Shown here one piece after another: positions 33,330 to 43,225 of a DNA stretch of 64,000 nt (position 1 is the stretch's first letter; the number at the start of each line of letters is the position of its first letter). The stretch spans positions 44,116,303 to 44,180,302 of the forward strand of contig CM044958.1 in the NCBI GenBank assembly GCA_024516035.1, in the 5' to 3' direction. Made by a program: the position numbers and the translations under genes. The notes under the pieces were generated by a model. It made no database searches, was not told the DNA's origin, and saw nothing but the letters and a program-made list of their open reading frames with translations. The DNA comes from Bactericera cockerelli (lineage: Eukaryota; Arthropoda; Insecta; Hemiptera; Triozidae).

Positions 33330-34292
33330 TGGGTCATTTTCATTTATCTTGGGCAATTGGATTTTTTCAAGTCATGAACGTTACCTTTTTCCTAAACATT
33401 TTTTAGGCTCAGAAGACTAAGACAAATACCTTTGAGCAAAAGCTTTCATTTAGAATATTTCTAGCAGCTACCTCTTCACACAAAATTACAAAAACTTAAC
33501 GTACCAGGTAACATTCATGACCACGGGTAACGTTCATGACGGTAACGTTCATGAGTAACACGCCACTAAAACAATCTTTTCTCAATAAAAGAATATTCAC
33601 TTTACAAAAAAAAATATTTGCTTGGAAAGAGGACATGCAGAAGAATTAAAGAAATACATTATATATTAAAGAATCATTACAATTTATTTAAAAAACCGCG
33701 TAACGTTCTTGTCAAAAAAAATTAGACCCACCATTGTCCCTCACTGTACTGCATCCAACATCCAACTGACAGGAAATTTCAAAACAAAAACAATGTCATC
33801 TGTAAGAAGCAAAATGGCGGCAGCTACTAGCTTCTCATTCTAAGGTTTTTTCCAAATGGTTTACATTTTTTTGGGGGTAACATTCATGACGGAGATTTTT
33901 TTTTCTTCGTAGGGACACAACTTTACACGTCTGTAGAATGAGGTGAACATTATTATTTTTATAAAAACTAATGGTCACATCCTAAATAAACTGTATTTTT
34001 CTCATTTATATTAGATTTTGGTGAAAATAATGGGGAGAAATGCATTTTTTTCTATCAGACACAGTAAAATCTTAGACTAAGGGACACCTAAAATATCATG
34101 AACGTTACTTACATAACTGGCAATTTTGAGTCTCCACATTAGTTTAAAAGACAATTTATTATTGTAATTTATAAAAAAAATTGTTTCCTATGTGATCAAA
34201 TAGATTTTAGTCATATATCCCTATTATTTTCACATTTATTAAAGGAGAAAGGTTGCGGACTTGATATGCCCAAGATAAATGAAAATGACCCA
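33330..34292. mobile_element. TIR element (TA flanked) with iterated GTAACGTTCATGA motif
   Basis: The ends TGGGTCATTTTCATTTATCT (left) and AGATAAATGAAAATGACCCA (right) are perfect inverted repeats extended by TGGGCA/TGCCCA, about 26 bases in all. Flanking TA on each side suggests a TA target as in Tc1/mariner-like elements. Inside, the motif GTAACRTTCATGA, on either strand, occurs about seven times (near 33373, 33508, 33525, 33540, 33700 with changes, 33875 and 34097). There is no transposase frame. The motif density suggests protein-binding sites or an unequal-crossover history. Confidence 0.7.
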
Positions 34293-34517
34293 TATCCTTC
34301 CCAATAATATCTCGGAAATTTTGAAAAGCAATATTTAAAAGTTGAAAACTTTCCGAACTTGCCAAGAAGGAAAAATGTAGTTATTAAAGGAAAGCTGGGT
34401 TTCTTAATTAGTTCAAATTGAAGATGAACTGATAAAGATTATTAAACCCAACAATATAAAATGTCTGGCTCTGTCTTTAACCCTTTCCCTCCTTTTAGGA
34501 AAAAGTTGTTCCGCACT

Positions 34518-34715
34518 ATGTGCACTGGTAGTCAAGTGGTTAATGCGCTAGTCTGGTAATCCAGGTATTGTTGGTTCAAATCCCACCCAGTGTATGAATT
34601 TTTCCTCATTAATATGAATATATAACCACATAATAAAGACTCTGATTGTTAGGTGGTAGATAATGTATTAAGGATTAACTTCGCCTGTTGGTTACCTTCC
34701 ACTAGATTATTATTA
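34518..34715 (+). mobile_element. tRNA-derived SINE, family C
   Basis: The head GGTAGTCAAGTGGTTAATGC has a loop-like CTGGTAATCCAGG and B-box GGTTCAAATCCC. The body has ACCACATAATAAAGACTCTG, GGTTACCTTCCAC and an (ATT)n end. This is the best-preserved family C copy in the window. Confidence 0.7.
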
Positions 34716-34739
34716 TTTTTTTAAAGTTATCTGCACATT

Positions 34740-34872
34740 TGTGTTAATCACTTTCGTGATATCACAAATATTCAAACTCGCTTTACTAAATCTACGCTGA
34801 AACCGGGACTTGAACCACCGACCTCCAGGTTACAAGTCCGCCGCCTTATCGATCAAGCTACTGAGGTCGGTA
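34740..34872 (-). mobile_element. tRNA-derived SINE, family B, well preserved
   Basis: Inverted: AATCACTTTCGTGATATCAC, ACGCTGAAACCGGGACTTGA, ACCTCCAGGTTACAAGTCCG, TTATCGATCAAGCTACTGAG. The GGTTCAAGTCCCGG-type B box is intact in this copy. Confidence 0.7.
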
Positions 34873-35059
34873 GATTATTATTATTACACAAGAGTATTAT
34901 TATTATTATACTTTGCATAGCTACCTGTGATAGAAGAGAGACAGATTATCTCCCATTTCTCTGAACTCATCTTGTAGTTCGATATAACTCTTGCTTCTCT
35001 AATGCTCAGACATTTTCCCACTCCATATTTACACTGACTCCCTCTCCTAATGATTGATA

Positions 35060-35195
35060 TTGTAAACTTTCAACCATTCCCCTTACCCCTTTCTCTTTTC
35101 CCTCAAATGCCCCCCTTCCCCCTCCTCTTGTCCCTCAACCGTCCCCTTCCCCCCTCCTCTTTTCCCTCAACCGTCCCCCTGCCTCCCGCCTTGTG
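35060..35195. repeat. Pyrimidine-rich C tract
   Basis: The plus strand is almost pure C/T with repeats of CCTCCTCTTGTCCCTCAACC and CCTCCTCTTTTCCCTCAACC. It is a small tandem duplication in a low-complexity tract that could form triplex DNA. Confidence 0.8.
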
Positions 35196-36220
35196 TCCCT
35201 ATCTGTCTGGTACTTGAAAAAAATCCACATTAAACGTGTACATAGCAAGTACACATACATTTTATTCCCTTCAATACGAACGTATTTTCGCTCGAAGCAT
35301 TTTGTATTTAATTTTTACATCAGCTTAGTATATTTTAATCTCGTGTACATTAAGAGGTTACCTGAGCAATATTCAATGGACCGATGGCGCTGGAGGTTAT
35401 GACTCTAAGTAGGGCAGGAGACGATAGGGAATGGATAGGGAACGAGAGAGAGCTTGGTATGAAATTCAAATTTGTCGACAATAGAAGAAAGAGTATAATG
35501 TCAGCTTTGAGACAGAGGGTAAGATGTACGAAACTTTTCCGAGCACAAGTCCCAATAGTTTTGGCCATCTCTCTCTCTTTCTCATTAGTGCTCCAGACAT
35601 TCTTTCTCTATCCTACCGTCCCGCCGAGGGAAAAGTTTCCACCGTATTCCGTAAGCAGGCAGGCCCGTATTTTGTATTAAATACAATTTGTATTAAATAC
35701 AATTAAATTTTAATACAATTTTGGGTCCGAGAAATGTAGAATTTTGTGGAATTTTCTTTACAGTCGAAATGTCCACATGTCCTCGTACCCAAAATTAACT
35801 AAACCAAAGTTAATGTAAGGAAATGAAGGTTTTGGATGCAATGATTATGCTGAACTTTCTCATTTCTTTCTTGTCTGGTTCTTGGGAGTAATATGTTTTG
35901 AGCTCAAGCATTCATTATAGTGTTAATGACTCTAGCGAGTCATTAACTTAATGGTAATAATAGTGCTATGAAAGGAAGCTTTGTACTTCAACCCAAAGAT
36001 TAAATTCTTATCAATTCGGAAAACCACGACTAGCATAACAATGACATATTAAATAATTTAGTTTTACAATAAAATTATTTTACAATTATGTTAAAATTGT
36101 ATATCCGTCTATAAATGAAAATATCTGTTTCAAATGTATGTATTCTTTACCTTCTTCAATTAAACTACCCTGTGCATGTACAACTCCAGTAAAACTCAAC
36201 CCTTAGTCTCGTACTAAAGT

Positions 36221-36395
36221 TTTTTTTTTAAAGATGAGTGTTTCACAGCCTTTTTTATTTCGTAGCCATAAAACAGGAGCTACTGTAGACGTTTGTGGTC
36301 TGTGTTGTAGCCTGCCAATCCCGCCTCCCCTCTGATGGGCGAGAAGTGACACAACACTTCCCAATTAGGTGCTGCGTCAACACGAGCGCAACCCT
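36221..36395 (-). mobile_element. SINE family A, 3' part
   Basis: Plus-strand landmarks are a T-run, AAGATGAGTGTTTCACAGCC, TTTCGTAGCCAT, CTACTGTAGACGTTTGTGG and GATGGGCGAGAAGTGACAC. It stops at AACACGAGCGC, so the tRNA head is missing. Confidence 0.8.
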
Positions 36396-36423
36396 AACAA
36401 TTTTATTGTAACAATTAATATAT

Positions 36424-37795
36424 TTTTTTTTATCTGCACATGTGTCGAACCACTTTTGATATCACTAATAATTCAACCGTTTACAAATCTCTACCAAACC
36501 GGAACTTTGAACCCCGTCTCCGTACAAGTCGGCCTTGATGACAAGCTTGAGTTAAAATTACCGGTATTAAATATCTTTACAACTACCAAGCAAGAAAAAT
36601 TATTCCTATCTCTCTGAACTCTTTCTGTAGTTGATAAACTCTTGCTTCTCTAAAATCTCAGCACATTTTCCTACTCCAGTTTTACACTGAATCCTTCCTG
36701 ATGATATTTGGTAAACTAACCATTCTTACCCTTCTCTTTTCACTCAAGCAATTTCCCCCCTTTGTCCCTCAACGTCCCTGTCCTGTGCCCTATCTTGAGT
36801 AACTCTGAAAAAACCACATAACGTTACATTAGACGTACACATTGTTCCTCTGGTTTTTTCGGCATTTTTTTTTTTTTTCAGCTTAGTATATTTATGGCAT
36901 TGAAATTACGCTGAAAATTCATGCCAGGGCTATAACACTAAGAGTCAGTGAATGGGACATAACCGAAAGATATAAATTCCAAATTTGTGAAATAGAAGAA
37001 GAGAGATAAATGGTCAGTTTATAAAGTAAATGTCGACCTTTCCGACCGTAAGTTTCCAATTTTCTTTTCAATTAATTCAGATTCTTTCTTTCCTAGTCCG
37101 CGAAAAATTTACGAAATTAAGCAGCAGCCCTGGTCATTATTACTTATTTTGTATCAAATACAATTATTACTGCGTCTAGTGGAAATTTGTGTGTTTTGCT
37201 TCTCGAAATGTCCGAGGTTTATCCAGCTATTAATAACAAAGTTAATGTAAGGAAAGAATTATGCATGCAGATTACTTGACTTCTTACCATTTCATCTTGT
37301 CTGTCTCTGAGTAAATGTTACTCAAGTGATTCATTAAAGTGTTAATGACTCTAGCGAGTCATTGAAGTTAATGGATAAAATATCTAGGGAAAGGAAGCTT
37401 TGTATTCAACCCAAAGATCATCTTAGCATTCCCGTAAAAAACGATTAGCATAATCATGACACTTGAATGTATTAATTTTAAATATAATATTTACAATTAT
37501 GTTAGAAATTGATCAATCCGTTAAATGAATAACCTTTACAAATGAGTATTCTTTACCTCTTCAACAACTAAGCCTGACATGTCAACCCAGTAACTCAACT
37601 CCTTGTCTGATAAGTTTTATTTACAAGATAGGTGTTCACAGCTTTTATTTCGTATGACCATAAAACACAGCTACCTGTAGAAGTTATGTGGTCTGTGTTG
37701 TTTAGCCTACCAGGACCCGCCTCCCCTGAGGCGAGATCTACATACCTCCGCAATTAGGTCTGACTTTAAACGACCAACTTCTAAAAAATTTTATG
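36424..37795. repeat. Second, indel-riddled copy of 34731-36420
   Basis: Co-linear with the preceding 1.7 kb but with small deletions and substitutions every 10-20 bases. It includes corrupted versions of the family B SINE (36430-36550) and the family A SINE (37620-37760). The copy is shorter, about 1370 against 1690 bases. The one-sided corruption suggests unpolished long-read sequence or a mis-joined read rather than normal ageing. Confidence 0.7.
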
Positions 37796-38160
37796 TAAAA
37801 TTAATAAAATTGTTTTTTTTGTCGACGGTATCGAAACCTTTGTTATGCTAATTAATTTACGTGTACATCTAATACAAACTCCAAATTTGTTATTACTCAG
37901 CATTTAAAAAGTCTTTAACACTCATTACCCGCAGATTGCATCTAAGCACACCTTGGTGAAGCGAGTAAACTACCGTGTACATCTCACAACTCCAGTAAAT
38001 TTCACTCAGTTCCACGAAGTCTGCCTGGTGATTCTTTTTAAACTACCTTACACACAACCCACAAATCAACCCTAGTTCTTACTAAGTTTTAAACATAACT
38101 CCGTGTACATCTCTACAACTCCAGTAAAACTCGGTCCGAAGAGAAAGTTGAAGCTTACCA
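37796..38160. repeat. Further corrupted fragments of the same unit
   Basis: The pattern restarts again (compare 36401 onward with 37796 onward). Three fragments near 37860, 37971 and 38099 repeat the GTGTACATCT..ACAACTCCAGTAAA segment found cleanly near 36175. Same interpretation as the preceding copy. Confidence 0.5.
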
Positions 38161-38265
38161 GCAGTAAGTTTAATTTTTTCTCTCTCCCGGAATAAAACTT
38201 CCTAGCTGGTCTTTTATTTTTCTATTAGAATTTGAATATAAATAGAGTTGTGTAATTTGTTTTCG

Positions 38266-38477
38266 CTTTCTATTCTCAATTGTGCAAACATTTTCTTCGA
38301 GGAAAAATACAGTGTGTCTAAAAAATACCCGTGGATGGTTCAAGTGGGCAGTTGATTTTTGTCCTACATGCCTTTCTATTCTCGATTTTGCAAACATTTT
38401 CTTTGAAGAAAAATACAGTATGTCTAGAAAGCACCCGTCAATTGTTCAAGTGGGCTGATTATTTTGACCTAAATGAA
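38266..38477. repeat. 106-bp tandem duplication
   Basis: CTTTCTATTCTCAATTGTGC at 38266 and CTTTCTATTCTCGATTTTGC at 38372 start two copies. Both run on through AACATTTTCTT, AAAATACAGT, GTCTA and TTCAAGTGGGC. Confidence 0.9.
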
Positions 38478-38644
38478 GCCTCAGTTGGAGGCAGATGAAA
38501 GTCGAGGCCAAGTGTCGACTGAGACACGTGTGGCCCTGGGAGTAAGTGTTGGTATATGAAGCCTCATCATCTGATTTATTATATTGAAATTTATAAGTTC
38601 TCATGAAAAACTTATAATTATACACAACTCTTGGTAAAACAAAT

Positions 38645-38815
38645 AAAATCGAAATAATTTGAAGATAGAAAACACTTGTCTTTTTTAGTTTACTTAATTA
38701 TATATACGTATGTTCACTGACGATGCCGTAACTGGCGAAATGGCCATCTGAAAATAAATAATCAAGTTAAAAAAAAGCCAATTGGTTTCTATCTTCAAAT
38801 TATTTCGATGTAATT
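38645..38815. repeat. Inverted-repeat segment with hammerhead-like core
   Basis: ATCGAAATAATTTGAAGATAGAAA near 38648-38671 is the inverted repeat of about 38786-38810 (quoted only by position beyond this word). Between them lies CTGACGA (38717-38723), then TGCC-GTAACT-GGC, then GAAA (38737-38740). That spacing matches the CUGANGA-stem II-GAAA core of hammerhead ribozymes, which occur in Penelope-like elements and other retroposons. Stems I and III are not demonstrable by eye. It may only be a decayed retroelement end. Confidence 0.3.
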
Positions 38816-38993
38816 TATGTTTTTTGGAATGTTGAAATGTGATGGCTCAGCATTTCGCTGTGTACATAATGGCAATGGAAGGTAATTGGAATAAAAAAAT
38901 AATTGTAAATGTTTCCATATTTTTTTTTTTTTTTTTTTTTGGCTTTCTTTTAAGTGGCAGGGTTCTCACATGTGAGCTCTTCCACTCAAACCA

Positions 38994-39063
38994 CTATAGA
39001 GAAAAGGAAAGAAAAGAAGAATACAAAAAAAAAAAAAAATATATTAAAAAAGAAAAGAAAAAT
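38994..39063 (-). repeat. Purine-rich 3' UTR segment of the LINE
   Basis: On the plus strand this is an A/G-rich run with AAAGAAAAGAAGAATAC and long adenine stretches. On the LINE's own strand it is T-rich. It lies between the end of the coding relic and the terminal GCCACTTAAAAGAAAGCC plus poly(A). Confidence 0.7.
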
Positions 39064-39462
39064 TTAGTGGTGCTGCTCCAGACACAGCAGGGCGTCTGCC
39101 CTAAAACCATCGAGAGATAGCGCGTTTCTGGCACTGACAGGCAGAGAATTCCACAGGCGTGCTGCTGTGGTGTGGAACGAGATCTCACCTGCAGTGGTTC
39201 TGTGTAATGCTATTTTTAGCATTTTGGTGGGTCTGGTGCTGTACTGGTTTGATCCAGAAAGGAATTCAAGAAATTCGATGAGGTATTCTGGACATTTCAA
39301 ATTCAGTACTTTATATACGAATAGTAGCACATGCAGCTGTCTTCGATTCTGTAATTTCAACCAGCCAAGATCATCATAAGATTGAGAGACATGATCATAT
39401 CTGGCTAGGTTGGATACGAACCTCACACATGCATTCTGTGCTACTTGCAGTGATCTTTGCAA
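39064..39462 (-). pseudogene. LINE ORF2 C-terminal domain fragment
   Basis: An open stretch of 132 residues with the typical post-RT region: RSLQVAQNACVRFV, then YDHVSQSYDDLGWLKLQNRR, then LLFVYKVLN, then TTAARLWNSLPVSARNA, ending LLCLEQHH at the stop. The motif LGWL...RR...TRPTK...A..WNSLP is usual for the last 150 residues of Jockey/CR1-like ORF2. It follows the RT core after further frameshifts near 39470-39540. Confidence 0.8.
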
Positions 39463-39529
39463 TTCGCAACTAATTCCACCACAGTAAACAACATCACAAT
39501 AATCAAATATTGGAAAAACAAGGCCTCAA

Positions 39530-39879
39530 CTAGTTTTTTCTTGAGATCTGTGGGAAAACCTTCTTAAATTTACTCAATGTGTGAAGTGAGTAAAATACCT
39601 TTCGACGTATTTCCGCAATATGCGGGCTCCAGGACAATGTGCTGTCAATTTTCATCCCTAGATTCTTAGCACATTGCGTGAAAGATATTGTTGCCCATCT
39701 AAGATTATTTGGGGCAGCTGAGATAGAGCAAAGTTGGAGACAAGGTGGTCTGTTCCAATGATAAATGCTTGTGTTTTTGAGGCATTGGGGGTTAAAAACA
39801 AGCTTTTCGCCCACTCAGAAAATCTAAAAAGGTCTTCATTTAGTAGCCGAATTGCTTCGTTCAGGTCTTTGGAAAACAA
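39530..39879 (-). pseudogene. LINE reverse transcriptase, post-catalytic part (frameshifted)
   Basis: Two overlapping frames join to give the region after YADD. One has LNEAIRLLNEDLFRFSEWAK and LFLTPNASKTQAFIIGT (the L-x-x-N-x-x-K-T-Q motif). The other has CAKNLGMKIDSTLSWSPHI (the L-G-x-x-x-D-x-x-L-x-W-x-x-H motif). The change of frame near 39700 shows the copy is not functional. Confidence 0.8.
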
Positions 39880-40229
39880 TGAATATAGACCTGAACATCA
39901 TCGGCATAAATGTGATATTTGCAATGTACAAAAACTCTCTTGATTGAAGTTATGTACAAAGCAAAGAGGAGGGGTCCAGCCACCGACCCCTGGGGTACTC
40001 CAGACTTAATGGACTTCCACGCTGAAGCCTTACCATGACAGAAAACACGTTGTTTCCTGCCACGTAAGTAGGATTCGATCCAAGATAGAGCGTTTTCAGA
40101 AAAATGCATTTTTCTCAAGATTTTCAGGAGGACGTCAAAATCTACTGAATCAAAGGCCTTACTTAAGTCAAGCAAGACCAAGAGAGTAATCTTCTTCGTA
40201 TCAAGGGCCCAATGAATATCATTGGTCAC
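39861..40229 (-). pseudogene. LINE reverse transcriptase catalytic core
   Basis: A 122-residue open stretch holds the catalytic motifs: LLDLSKAFDSVDFDVLL (motif A with its aspartates), SWIESYLRGRKQRV, GVPQGSVAGPLLFALYI (the hallmark motif B) and YADDVQVY (motif C with the catalytic DD). All catalytic residues are present, so the RT core itself was intact when copied. Inactivation comes from the surrounding frameshifts and the insertion at 40250-40664. Confidence 0.9.
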
Positions 40230-40249
40230 TTTAACGAGTGCAGTGGCTG

Positions 40250-40664
40250 TACTGTTTCAGATTTTGAATTAGTGGATTATGATTGTACCTACATTCATAC
40301 ATAATTGTACATTTTTCATGTCTTACGAAGTTCCCTTATAACGTACATTGTTCTCTACAAGCGATACATATCGGATATAGTGAACTTGTTCCTTATAGGC
40401 GATATATCGGTTATAGTGAACATCGGCTATAAGGAACAAATCTTTCCGGTCCCTTGAAGTTCGTTATAAACGATTTCTACTGTATTAGATCAATTATATA
40501 TATTATTATTATTATTATTATTTTTTTTTTTTTTTTGTCTGTTTTATTTTATGTCATTTTATCTGTATTTTCTGTCTTTTGTTCTACTTCTCTGTAACAT
40601 TGTGTACATGCATTTTTGTATATTTTCACAATAAAAATAAATACCAAATACCAAATACTGTGAT
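40250..40664 (+). mobile_element. Insertion inside the LINE RT
   Basis: The RT frame SGFRRHHS breaks at about 40665 and resumes with TALVKVTNDIHW at about 40250. The flanking words CTGTACT and AAATACT leave a possible 3-4-base duplication (ACT or TACT). The insert ends in AATAAAAATAAATACCAAAT repeats like a retroposon 3' tail. It also contains a nested, pogo-like end (complement CAGTAGAAATCGTTTATAAC) with GATATATCGG and TTCCTTATAG(C/G)CGAT repeats. Its exact identity is unclear. Confidence 0.6.
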
Positions 40665-40679
40665 GACGACGGAATCCGG

Positions 40680-41790
40680 ACTGAAAAACGTCAACAATGG
40701 CGTGGCATTCAACAAACGTACGAATTTGTTGAACAACTAGTTTTTCAAGTCCTTTAGAAAACACAGGCAGCAAGGAAAATTGGCCGAAAATCGGCACAAG
40801 AAGAAGGGCTTGCCACCTTGTTGAGAGGTATAATATTAGAGAATTTCCAGAAATCGGGAAATACTCCATTCTTTAATGATATATTAAAGAGGTGGGTTAC
40901 GACAGGTAGAATAAATGCTAGGGACATTTTTATCATATTGATATCTACACCATCATACCCACTGGCCTTTGATTTTATAGAAAAGATGGCCTTATACACT
41001 TCGTCATCAGACACCTCCTGAAAATCGAATGTTTCGTCATGGGCGTGAGGGACAAAGTCCGGTTGAGAATCCAACTCTGTCAAAACTCTGGACTTAACTG
41101 TGTCATTGGGAGAGGGAACAACAGAAACAAAGAAATCGTTAAGATTATCAAGATCAATTGTAATAGGATTAAGTGACTTAGTGTTACCCAATCCCACGCT
41201 GTTGAGTTTTCTCCACGTTGACTTGGGTCCCCCATGTAGAATACCACGTGCAAACTTTTGTTTGGCTTTCCTGACCATGTAATTTGTGGTATTCTTTTTT
41301 TCTCTATATGCTTGCAATGCCTCCTGCGATTTTGTATGTCGATAGTAAAGACATAGCTTATCCCGCGCACGCATACTAGTTTTAATTGCAGGAGTCATCC
41401 AGGGTATAGGTGGTCTAGTGACCCGAGCTTCTTTGACCGGGGCAAAGAAGTCGAAAATCTCTTGGAAGTTTTGGTTGAAAATAGTAACCTTCTCATCAAG
41501 ATTCACATCAGCTTCCACACCCGACCAGTCCACATCATCCAAGAAAGTAGAAAACTGATCCTTGTTGATAGCTTTGATGTTCCGGTAGTTGACTTTCTGT
41601 GCAGGATACCTAGGTACCTTCACAGAATAGGCTAAGAACAACAAGTCATGATGAGATACTCCTGGAGCTGGTATCTGATCATATAATACAGCCTTGTCGC
41701 TTCTTATGACCATTCTTCTTATATTCTTTGCAGTTCCAGACTTGAAGATGAGTCCTCGTCCTCCTGATGTGATGATTCACTTAAGATGAT
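40680..41790 (-). pseudogene. LINE endonuclease end and RT N-terminal part
   Basis: A long frame (319 residues from the ATG at 41713) seems to extend upstream to about 41780 with GGRGLIFKSGTAKN, an endonuclease-like word. It then has PAPGVSHHDLLFLAYSV (the end of AP-endonuclease domains, normally S-D-H), a connector with WMTPAIKTSMRARDKL, and RT finger motifs ASGYDGVDINMIKM and FPDFWKFSNIIPL. A frameshift near 40760 moves FRPISLLPVFSKGLEKLV into the next frame, continuing to QSGFRRHHS. H replaces D in the S-D-H motif. Most of the endonuclease domain is absent. Confidence 0.85.
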
Positions 41791-41924
41791 TCACTGAAAG
41801 AGAGAAGAGAATTTGAATTTGAATGGGTTTACTTTATTTTACATAATTAGTACATACATGGATACATCACCTAAGCTAACAAGTAACTTCTGCGGTGAAT
41901 GCAATAATAGAAGAAAGGGTAGGC

Positions 41925-42018
41925 GACAACACAGACGACAAGCGTCTACAGTAGCTCCTGTTTCATTGATACGAAATATAAAAGGCTGTGAAACACTCAT
42001 CTTTAAAATAAAAAAAAG
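41925..42018 (+). mobile_element. SINE family A, 3' fragment
   Basis: ACAAGCGTCTACAGTAGCTC, CTGTTTCAT, GGCTGTGAAACACTCATCTT and an A-rich end are present. The head is missing. Confidence 0.75.
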
Positions 42019-42019
42019 T

Positions 42020-42538
42020 TTGCTCAACAATTTCCAAAAAATCTTTACACGCAAGATTTGCTGCGTTTGGGAATAACCCCAGCAAAAATGAAGTTCATAG
42101 ACCAAGTTGCAATCCTTTTGGATAATTTTCAACAACACAAAAATACACACATTTTCTAACTCCACAGCTTTTTTATGTTAAAGTCAAATTATGACTTAGG
42201 TAAGGCTATTTATTCTATACGATAGTACCACCCGGTATTATGTTTATTGATGATTGGAGGATTGCAGATGTAAGTAGAAACCTTTTTAACGTACAAGTTT
42301 CCTGTACAAGGAGGATAAATTCTATTTCACAATGCCTATCCCTTTTTCTGATACGGGCATTAAGGAAAGTTTCATCACATACTGGATGACATTGCTACAT
42401 TTACGTGCGGCTCTTTTGAATGAAATTCATACCATTGATTATAAATTTGTGTTATTTCCATTATAAAATCTGTCAGTATGAGAATCAAAGGAACGAGAAA
42501 GAAGATAAGAAGAGGACTGGTTTGCGAAGATGGTGCTG
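42020..42538. other. Unannotated stretch
   Basis: No feature recognised between the two family A SINEs. Confidence 0.4.
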
Positions 42539-42539
42539 G

Positions 42540-42540
<1 letters not shown>

Positions 42541-42588
<48 letters not shown>

Positions 42589-42884
42589 GAGTGTTTCACA
42601 GCCTTTTTTATTTCGTAGCCATGAAACAGGAGCTACTGTAGACGCTTGTGGTCTGTGTTGTAGCCTGCCCATCCCGTAGTATGCCTCCCCTCTGATGGGC
42701 GAGAAGTGACACAATACTTCCCATTTAGGTGCTGGGTCAACACGAGCGCACCGGAAGGTATCCCTTACAAACAATTGTAATTTAATTAAGAATACAAATT
42801 TTTGTCGGCACGGGGGATCGAACCCGGGACCTTCCGCATGGCAAGCGAGTGCTTAACCACTGAGCTAATCGTGCGCTCTAAAAT
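42541..42884 (-). mobile_element. tRNA-derived SINE, family A, full length with 40-nt A-tail
   Basis: The T-run at about 42542-42583 is the A-tail. It is followed by AAGATGAGTGTTTCACAGCC, the TTTCGTAGCCATGAAACAGG block, GATGGGCGAGAAGTGACAC and CACGAGCGCACCGGAAGG. The inverted tRNA-like head follows: GGATCGAACCCGGGACC (B box complement) and TGCTTAACCACTGAGC (A box complement). The long uniform tail implies recent retroposition. Confidence 0.9.
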
Positions 42885-43094
42885 GTCTAAAATGTTTATT
42901 ATTTATATTTGAATATATATATATCTTCATTTAAAAGAAAATATTAAATTTGTGTTATGGTTTTCACATTGTGAATTTGAAAATTTTCCAGTGTTGTCAG
43001 AGGCGTAGATTCTGTGAGTGTTTTGTTTAGAACAGTCATAAATTTTGACTTCAGATGAAAACTGAAAGTTGATTTCATGCTTTGAAAGAGTACA

Positions 43095-43225
43095 TAATGG
43101 TTGGGTGGAAGAAATAACCCCGCCCTTTAGTTAGGACATATTTATATATTTTGTTTATTTTTTTTCCTGTTTATATTTATTTTGTCAATTTTGTATTTTA
43201 ATTTTTACCATTATTTGTTTGTATA
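43095..43225 (+). mobile_element. LINE 3' tail (left part, interrupted by the foldback)
   Basis: TGGGTGGAAGAAATAACCCC, GCCCTTTAGTTAGGACATAT and AATTTTTACCATTATTTGT match the paralogue at 47595-47765. The tail resumes after the foldback at 44879-44935 and ends in (ATA)n. The word GWVEE-ITPPFS readable here is like the end of LINE ORF2 just before the 3' UTR. Confidence 0.65.

Larger units (their letters stand above)
34731..36420. repeat. 1.7-kb tandem unit, clean copy
   Basis: This segment is followed directly by a co-linear, indel-rich second copy at 36424-37795. It carries a family B SINE (34740-34872), a C-rich pyrimidine tract (35060-35190) and a family A SINE piece (36221-36395). Shared landmarks with the second copy include GTGTTAATGACTCTAGCGAG and GGAAGCTTTGTA. 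Confidence 0.75.
38918..41790 (-). mobile_element. Non-LTR retrotransposon (LINE), Jockey/CR1-like, dead copy
   Basis: The minus strand carries, in order, the end of an endonuclease domain, a reverse transcriptase domain and a C-terminal domain, then a 3' region ending in about 22 adenines at 38918-38940. The 5' end is truncated or internally deleted in the endonuclease. The coding part is split over several frames and interrupted by an insertion at about 40250-40664. No RNase H or gag-like ORF1 is seen. The element would have inserted by target-primed reverse transcription. No clear target duplication was found. Confidence 0.9.
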
